Assembly: GCA_029263115.1 (NCBI GenBank)
Contig: JAJCYC010000071.1
Coordinates: 1-36,487, forward strand
Source of the DNA: Pseudonocardia sp.
GTDB taxonomy: Bacteria > Actinomycetota > Actinomycetes > Mycobacteriales > Pseudonocardiaceae
Length of the DNA: 36,487 bases
Reading direction: 5' to 3'
A program made the position numbers and the translations under genes. Shown in pieces: positions 31,374 through 36,487 of this stretch. Each line of letters opens with the position of its first letter. Position 1 is the stretch's first letter. Under the pieces are notes generated by a model, which saw only the letters and a list, made by a program, of their open reading frames with translations, searched no databases and had not been told where the DNA came from.

Positions 31374-34300
31374 CTGTCCAGGACCAGACCGTTCGGTGTC
31401 GCGGCCGCCCTGCTGATCGGGCTGGTCGGACTGGCCGCCGGACTCGCGCTGCCGTTCGCGCCGGTGCACGCCGACCAGGTGCAGATCAGCTGGCCCGCGC
31501 CGGGTCAGGCGCCGGTGTCCACCACCGCCGTCCTCGTGCCCTACCGACCCGCCGAGTTGACCGCGACGGTGCCGTGCGCCGCGGTGCGGGCCGCCGCGTC
31601 GCTGGATCGGCCGGTGACCGTGCTGGCCACCGGCGGGTCGCTGGATGCCGGCGGCGGGGTGCTGGTCCGGGTCGACTCCGGGCAGGCGTCGGTGCTGGTG
31701 AACGGACGTCTGGTGGCGCAGGCGGTGTTACCGGAGGCCCCGGTGGCCGGGTTCGGCACTGCGGGGTCGGAACGGGCGGGTTCGGAACGGGCGGGGTCCC
31801 GATCGGCGGGACCGGACGCGGCCCGGGCGACCGGGCCGGACTGCGGCGCGCGGATCACCGCCGACGGCGCGGGTGTCGAGGTCACGCTCGCCGCGTCGCG
31901 GGTCCGGCTGGCCGGTGAACCGGTGCCGGAGGTGGCGTCCTTCCGCACCGAGCTCGACCCGACGGCCGCCGCGGGGCTCACCGTCCGGGCCCGGCCGGTC
32001 ACCCCGTTCGCCACCAGCCCGACCGGGCTCAAGGCGGCGCTGCTGGTGACCCAGCTGGTGGCGGTCGCCGCCGCGTTGGCCCTGCTGTGGCGCCGGTACG
32101 CCACCCGGGGTGCCCGGTCGCCGAGGTTGCGCCCGCGGCGGGTCTGGTGGGTGGACGGCGGGGTGCTCGCGGTGCTCGGCGGGTGGGCGGTGCTCGGCCC
32201 GCTCAGCGACGACGACGGGTTCGCCGCAATGATCGCCCGCAACGCCTCGGCGGCCGGTGACCAGGGCAACTACTACCGCTGGTGGAACGCCTCGGAGACG
32301 CCGTTCGCGCTGGCCCAGCATGTGCTCGCACCGCTGACCGAGGTCAGTCTGGTCCCGCTGTGGCTGCGGCTGCCGAGCACGATGATGGGGGTGGCGGCCT
32401 GGTTCGCGCTGTCCCGGGGAGTGCTCGGCGCGATCCCCGGACTCGGCGCGAACCGGGCCCGGGTGCGGCTGGCCGCGGCGGTCTGCTTCCTCGCCGGCTG
32501 GCTGCCCTACGACCTGGGCGTGCGTCCCGAGCCGTACGTGGCGCTCGGGCTGACCGTGCTGCTGGCGCTGCTGTTGCGGGCCCGCACTCCGGCCGGGCTG
32601 GGTGCGGCCACCCTGGTCGCCGCGCTGACCATGACCGCCAGCCCGTCCGGGCTGCTGGTGCTCGCGCCGATCGTGTTGTTCGCCGGCCGGCTCCGCCGGC
32701 TCGTGGGCGCACATGACCGACAGAACGGTGTTGTGCACTCACGGGCAGCGCTTGCGCTGCTCATCGCCGGTATCGGCGCGGTGGGGATGAGCGTGGTTTT
32801 CGCCGACCAGACCCTGCACGGGGTGCTCACCGCCACCCGCTGGCACACGGAGTTCGGGCCGTCGCTGGCGTGGACCCAGGAGTGGCGGCGCTACGGTTTC
32901 CTGCTCGGTGACTCCCAGGACGGCAACGCCGCCAAACGGCTGCCGGTACTGCTGGCGTTCGCGCTGCTGCCGGTGCTCGGGGTCGCCCTGGCCCGCCGCG
33001 GCGACCGGGATCCGCGCAACGCCGCGGCGGCCCGGCTGGCCGGCGTGCTGGCGTTCGCGCTGGCTCTGCTGTGGCTGACCCCGTCCAAGTGGTCGCACCA
33101 CTTCGGTGTGCTGGCCGGGATCAACGCGGCGTTCCTGGTGGTCGCGGCGGTCACCCTGGTCCGGCATGCCCGCGAGCAGCCGACCCACCGGCCGCTGGAC
33201 CGCACCCTGCTGGGCACCGGGTTGGTCGGCGCGGCGCTGGTGGCGGTGGCGGCCGCGTTGAGCTTCGCGGGGCCGAACGCATGGTGGCAGCCGGCGGTCT
33301 ACGCGGTGCCCTGGGCGGCAGGGCCGGTCCGGCCGCTCGGGTTGCCGCTGGACTGGCCGGTGGTGTGGTTGGTGGGCGCCGGCACGCTGGCCGCCCTGGT
33401 CCGGCTCCGTTCGGGGGAGCTGGCGGCACGGGCGGCGGTGGCGGCCGCCCCGGGGGTGCTGGCCATGGTCGCGGCCGGGGTCTCGGTCGCCGTGCTGCTC
33501 CACTCGTTCGTCGCCGCCCCGCTGGTCCGGCCCGAGGGCTCACTCGCGGCGGAGAGTGCGGCGCGACTGACCGGGGGACAGGGCTGCGCGGTAGGCGACG
33601 ACATCCAGGTGCTCCCGGACACCCCGGGCGGGGTGCTCGCGCCGGCCGACGAGGGCGCGGCCGAAGAGAGTCCGGCCGACGAGGGCCCGGCGGATGAGGG
33701 ATCCCCCGACGGGGGCCGCACCGCGCTCTCCGCCGCGGGTGTGTCCGGTGCTTCCGGGGCGGTGCTGGCCGGGTTTGCCGTCGGAGCCGGATTCGGCCGC
33801 TACGGTCCGCCGGAGCCGCCGGGGGTCGGCGCGTCGACCTACACCTGGGGCAGCCGTACCGGCGGAGGTGCGAGCACCGGTCGGCTGGTCAGCGAGTGGT
33901 TCGCGCTCACGGTGCCGCGCCCGAACCAGGAGCTGGCCATGACCGTGTCCGGGCGGACCGACGACGGCAACCGGCTGGCCCTCGAGTTCGGCCGCACCGA
34001 TCCGGACGGCACCGATCCGGACGGTCGGATCACCTCGTTGGGCGAGCGCGCGATGATCGACCAGCCGCACGACGACCCGGCGGCGCCGCCGGATCCGGCG
34101 GTGTGGCGCTCGGCCTGGCTGCCGGCGGACCAGGTTCCGGCGGGCGCCGACCGGGTGCGGGTGCTGGCGGTCGACGCAGCCGCGGACGAGCAGGGCTGGT
34201 TGGCGTTCACCGGCCCCCGGCTGCGCGACGTGCGCAGCCTGCCGGAGTTCCTCGGCCAGGGTCAGCACGCCGGGCAGGACGTCGGGCCGGTGCTGGTGAA

Positions 34301-34661
34301 CTGGCCGATCGCGTTCCTGTTCCCGTGCGTGCGGGACACCGCGGTGGTGGCGCACGGGGTCGCCGCCGCTCCCCGGGTGGTGCTGGAGGCTCCGGGGCGC
34401 TACGCAGGCCTGGCCGACGCGAGCACCGACCCGGGGGTCGGCGGCAACTTCGCGGCGCTCCGGGTGCTGGGCCGGGTGGGTGAGCTGCCCAGCCGGGTGG
34501 TCGGGCACCCCGGACTGGACTGGGGCAGCGTGCGGCTGGTCGACTACCAGGTCGACGGACGGCGCCTCGCCCGGGACCGCTACCAGCTCACGCTGACCCG
34601 GGTGACGGTGCCCGGTTGGCGCGGCGACGATGCTCAGTTTCTCACGGAGGGTGATCGGTAA
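31374..34661 (+). CDS. Emb-type cell-wall arabinosyltransferase
   Basis: 1095 residues if started at CTG 31374. The first in-frame ATG/GTG/TTG is GTG 31464, but starting there would remove the first membrane helix (FGVAAALLIGLVGLAAGLAL), which the family needs; GAAGGG lies seven bases before the CTG, and the length then matches EmbA/B/C (about 1095). Emb hallmarks are the N-terminal ELTATVPC, the GT-C motif DDGFAAMIARN (in place of the usual acidic pair), LRLPSTMMG and PSKWSHHFG. About 13 membrane helices precede a carbohydrate-binding C-terminal domain. It transfers arabinofuranose from decaprenyl-phosphoarabinose to the cell-wall galactan. Disordered inserts occur at about residues 125-150 and 755-795. 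Confidence 0.9.
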   Translation: MSRTRPFGVAAALLIGLVGLAAGLALPFAPVHADQVQISWPAPGQAPVSTTAVLVPYRPAELTATVPCAAVRAAASLDRPVTVLATGGSLDAGGGVLVRVDSGQASVLVNGRLVAQAVLPEAPVAGFGTAGSERAGSERAGSRSAGPDAARATGPDCGARITADGAGVEVTLAASRVRLAGEPVPEVASFRTELDPTAAAGLTVRARPVTPFATSPTGLKAALLVTQLVAVAAALALLWRRYATRGARSPRLRPRRVWWVDGGVLAVLGGWAVLGPLSDDDGFAAMIARNASAAGDQGNYYRWWNASETPFALAQHVLAPLTEVSLVPLWLRLPSTMMGVAAWFALSRGVLGAIPGLGANRARVRLAAAVCFLAGWLPYDLGVRPEPYVALGLTVLLALLLRARTPAGLGAATLVAALTMTASPSGLLVLAPIVLFAGRLRRLVGAHDRQNGVVHSRAALALLIAGIGAVGMSVVFADQTLHGVLTATRWHTEFGPSLAWTQEWRRYGFLLGDSQDGNAAKRLPVLLAFALLPVLGVALARRGDRDPRNAAAARLAGVLAFALALLWLTPSKWSHHFGVLAGINAAFLVVAAVTLVRHAREQPTHRPLDRTLLGTGLVGAALVAVAAALSFAGPNAWWQPAVYAVPWAAGPVRPLGLPLDWPVVWLVGAGTLAALVRLRSGELAARAAVAAAPGVLAMVAAGVSVAVLLHSFVAAPLVRPEGSLAAESAARLTGGQGCAVGDDIQVLPDTPGGVLAPADEGAAEESPADEGPADEGSPDGGRTALSAAGVSGASGAVLAGFAVGAGFGRYGPPEPPGVGASTYTWGSRTGGGASTGRLVSEWFALTVPRPNQELAMTVSGRTDDGNRLALEFGRTDPDGTDPDGRITSLGERAMIDQPHDDPAAPPDPAVWRSAWLPADQVPAGADRVRVLAVDAAADEQGWLAFTGPRLRDVRSLPEFLGQGQHAGQDVGPVLVNWPIAFLFPCVRDTAVVAHGVAAAPRVVLEAPGRYAGLADASTDPGVGGNFAALRVLGRVGELPSRVVGHPGLDWGSVRLVDYQVDGRRLARDRYQLTLTRVTVPGWRGDDAQFLTEGDR
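31761..31805 (+). repeat. 15-bp tandem units inside the arabinosyltransferase gene
   Basis: Three imperfect units of GCGGGGTCGGAACGG encode GSERA-GSERA-GSRSA in an extracytoplasmic loop; an acidic PADEG-type repeat of similar kind occurs further on (about 33646-33715). Confidence 0.75.
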
Positions 34662-34724
34662 AGACCGGTGCGCGGGCAACGGTAACGATTGCCACCGGCT
34701 CGTCAGCCGGAGTTCGGCGTCGGC

Positions 34725-34730
34725 TACCCT
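34725..34730 (+). promoter_or_regulatory. candidate -10 box of the anchored exported protein gene
   Basis: TACCCT, with transcription expected to begin about 34737. This favours the start codon at 34797 over the GTG at 34749, which would leave a leader too short for its ribosome-binding site. Confidence 0.35.
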
Positions 34731-34796
34731 GGGTGAAGGTCACTACGAGTGATAGCGACTCCCCGCTCGCCGCACTCACCCCGAGGAACCGACCCT

Positions 34797-35609
34797 GTGG
34801 TCCCTACCCGCAGCACTCGTCGCCAGCGCGGGCGGCAGCGCCGATGGCGGCGCCTGCTGGCGCTGGCGTTGGCCCTGCTGGCCGGCGCGGGGATGTTCCT
34901 GACCCGGGCCACCTGGCTGCCGCTGGTCACCGATTCCGACCCGTTCGCCGGGACGCCGGCGGAGCACTTCGCGGTCGGCGCCGCCGGGATCGTGCTGCCC
35001 CCGGTCACCCCGGTGCCGGGGATGACCGACGAGCAGGTGACCGCCGCGCTCGCCCAGGTCAGGCACGCGTTGGAGGCCTCGCACCTGGACTCCCGAGTGC
35101 TGCTCGGGCGGGATCCGGAGCCGTTGCTCGACCTGCTCGCCCCGGATAGCGCCTCGGTGATCCGCTCCCGGTTGGACTCCGGGGACTACGGCACCACGTT
35201 GGTGCGGCTGCCGGCCGGGGCCACCCTCGCCGCCCCGCCGAGGGTGAACGGTCGGATGACCTACAGCCGGGTGGACTGGATGGGTACCCCGGCACTCGCG
35301 GTGGTCACCAACTACGTCTGGGCCTACGCCTTCGCCCAACCGGAGGGCGTGGTCGTGGTGCACTCGGAGACGCACTGGATGTTCCCGCTGGCCGACGACC
35401 TGCGTCCGGCCTCGCGTGGGATGTACCTGGGGCGGACGACCGGCTACTGGCACGGGATGGACTGTGCCGCAGCCGCCCGGGGGTTCACCGCGCCGGCCCC
35501 GGAGATCGACCGCGCGGCCAACCCGGACTATGCCGGCGACGACCCGGTGGACGCCTACTTCGACTCGTCCCGGTCGCTGCGGGTGGAGTCCGGCTGTCGA
35601 GGCCGCTAA
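34797..35609 (+). CDS. membrane-anchored extracytoplasmic protein of unknown function
   Basis: 270 residues from GTG 34797 (GAGGAA upstream; GTG 34749 would add 16 residues). A highly basic N-terminus (RRQRGRQRRWRR) precedes one membrane helix (about 21-37), so the remaining 230 residues should be outside. They include TPVPGMTDEQVTAAL, a beta-rich middle (RVNGRMTYSRVDW...TNYVWAYAF) and a C-terminus with two cysteines (MDCAAAARG, ESGCRG). The middle resembles NTF2-like or accessory cell-surface domains but I cannot assign a family. It follows the arabinosyltransferase by 135 bases with its own promoter candidate. Confidence 0.8.
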   Translation: MVPTRSTRRQRGRQRRWRRLLALALALLAGAGMFLTRATWLPLVTDSDPFAGTPAEHFAVGAAGIVLPPVTPVPGMTDEQVTAALAQVRHALEASHLDSRVLLGRDPEPLLDLLAPDSASVIRSRLDSGDYGTTLVRLPAGATLAAPPRVNGRMTYSRVDWMGTPALAVVTNYVWAYAFAQPEGVVVVHSETHWMFPLADDLRPASRGMYLGRTTGYWHGMDCAAAARGFTAPAPEIDRAANPDYAGDDPVDAYFDSSRSLRVESGCRGR

Positions 35610-35836
35610 CCGGCGCGAGTAACCCATCGTTCGTGTCCGCATCGCCACTTTTGAGGACATTTCCCGAGGTGATCTGACTGCAGGTCACATCGTGTTCACT
35701 CGATCAATACCTCGCGGCAACAACTGGTTGACAGATTCCCTCGGGGCGAACCCGACGCCCTAGCACTGCCTCAGCCCGTCGCGGCGCCGGGATCACTTCC
35801 GGGTCGCGGCCTGTCCTCGCAGTGGAGGGACATTCG
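35610..35836. other. promoter region of urtA
   Basis: No gene seen. TTGACA (35729-35734) is a perfect -35 hexamer but no good -10 follows at the right distance. GTCAC-n6-TTCAC near 35685 is only a weak match to a GlnR-type nitrogen-control box. A 100-base leader would precede the ATG. Confidence 0.35.
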
Positions 35837-36487
35837 ATGAAGGCACTTCGCGGATCTCGACGATCCGGTCGCGCAGCCCTACTAGCCGCCCTGTTCTTCG
35901 CTCTCACTCTGGCGCTGTCCGCATGTGGCGCCAAGGTGGACTCCGGCGGTGGTGGCGGCGCGACCGCCGCGCCCTCCTGTGTGGACACCTCCACGGACAA
36001 GATCAAGATCGGCTTTCTGAACTCGCGCTCCGGCACCATGGCGATCAGCGAGAACACCGTCTACGACGCGCTGAGCCTGGCCGCGCAGCAGATCAACAAC
36101 AGCGGCGGGGTGCTCGGCAAACAGCTGAGCATCGTGGCCGAGGACGGCGCGTCCGAGCCGACGGTGTTCGCCGAGAAGGCCCAGAAGCTGATCCGGGGCG
36201 ACTGCGTGGCCGCGGTGTTCGGCGGCTGGACCTCGTCCTCGCGCAAGGCCATGTTGCCGGTGTTCGAGCGCAACAACGCGCTGCTCTACTACCCGGTTCA
36301 GTACGAGGGCCTCGAGGCGTCGAAGAACATTTTCTACACCGGCGCGACCACCAACCAGCAGATCATCCCGGCGCTGGACTACCTCAAGGAGAAGGGCGCA
36401 AAGAGCCTGTTCCTGGTGGGCAGCGACTACGTCTTCCCGCAGACCGCCAACAAGATCATCAAGGCGTACGCGGCGGCGAACGGGATG
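35837..36487 (+). CDS. urtA: urea ABC transporter substrate-binding lipoprotein, 5' part
   Basis: The first 217 residues; the gene runs off the window. GGAGGGA lies six bases before the ATG. A lipoprotein signal peptide ends in LALSAC (Cys30), followed by a Gly-rich linker. The mature part matches Urt[59 protein letters not shown] and [21 protein letters not shown]. It captures urea outside the membrane for the UrtBCDE transporter, whose genes would be expected downstream. Nitrogen control is likely by analogy. Confidence 0.95.
   Translation, partial: MKALRGSRRSGRAALLAALFFALTLALSACGAKVDSGGGGGATAAPSCVDTSTDKIKIGFLNSRSGTMAISENTVYDALSLAAQQINNSGGVLGKQLSIVAEDGASEPTVFAEKAQKLIRGDCVAAVFGGWTSSSRKAMLPVFERNNALLYYPVQYEGLEASKNIFYTGATTNQQIIPALDYLKEKGAKSLFLVGSDYVFPQTANKIIKAYAAANGM

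Noticed and set aside
35675-35703. GlnR box upstream of urtA
   Set aside because: Only one half matches the consensus well; kept as a weak remark in the intergenic entry.

Overview
The window is GC-rich actinobacterial chromosome. An Emb-type arabinosyltransferase, an Rv0338c-like iron-sulfur reductase, a tRNA-Gly beside dcd and frequent GTG starts with TANNNT boxes 6-9 nt upstream (leaderless genes) point to an arabinogalactan-containing actinomycete. Pseudonocardiaceae is my best guess, by inference from gene content only.

Region 1 (1-7668) is accessory. A compact minus-strand operon (about 4226 down to 410) encodes an SCP2-like protein broken by a 4-bp tandem duplication, five consecutive small proteins of one design (one N-terminal membrane helix plus a helical, coiled-coil-prone body; no MCE/MlaD domain recognised), and a decayed metallo-beta-lactamase-fold gene. 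A TetR regulator diverges from it. Directly behind tetR lies the remnant of an actinomycete integrative element (N-terminally truncated rep, xis, int), ending at its likely target, tRNA-Gly(CCC).

Region 2 (7743-14144) is mostly core: a UDP-GlcNAc 2-epimerase-like protein that seems to have lost catalytic residues, dcd, a membrane protein, a patatin-like hydrolase and a large membrane iron-sulfur reductase.

Region 3 (14592-22249) is a six-gene same-strand operon resembling the TcpD/E/F/H/C/G core of Gram-positive conjugation machines (VirB2-, VirB3-, VirB4-, VirB6- and VirB8-like proteins and a two-domain cell-wall hydrolase), with no relaxase or coupling protein in view. A MEDS-HATPase (RsbW-like) regulator follows.

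Region 4 (23621-36487) holds a 53-aa membrane protein, class I DAHP synthase behind a newly noticed Tyr/Trp/Phe-rich leader peptide with an attenuator-like RNA, an ABC1/UbiB kinase, an S9 peptidase, Ohr under a perfect 30-bp palindrome, an ACT-GNAT fusion, a DCC-family protein, a 69-aa heptad protein, the Emb arabinosyltransferase (probable CTG start), an anchored exported protein and the start of urtA.

The two best candidates for an undescribed system are the five-protein SCP2 operon and the relaxase-less T4SS-like operon. The aromatic attenuator is the best-supported new regulatory element.
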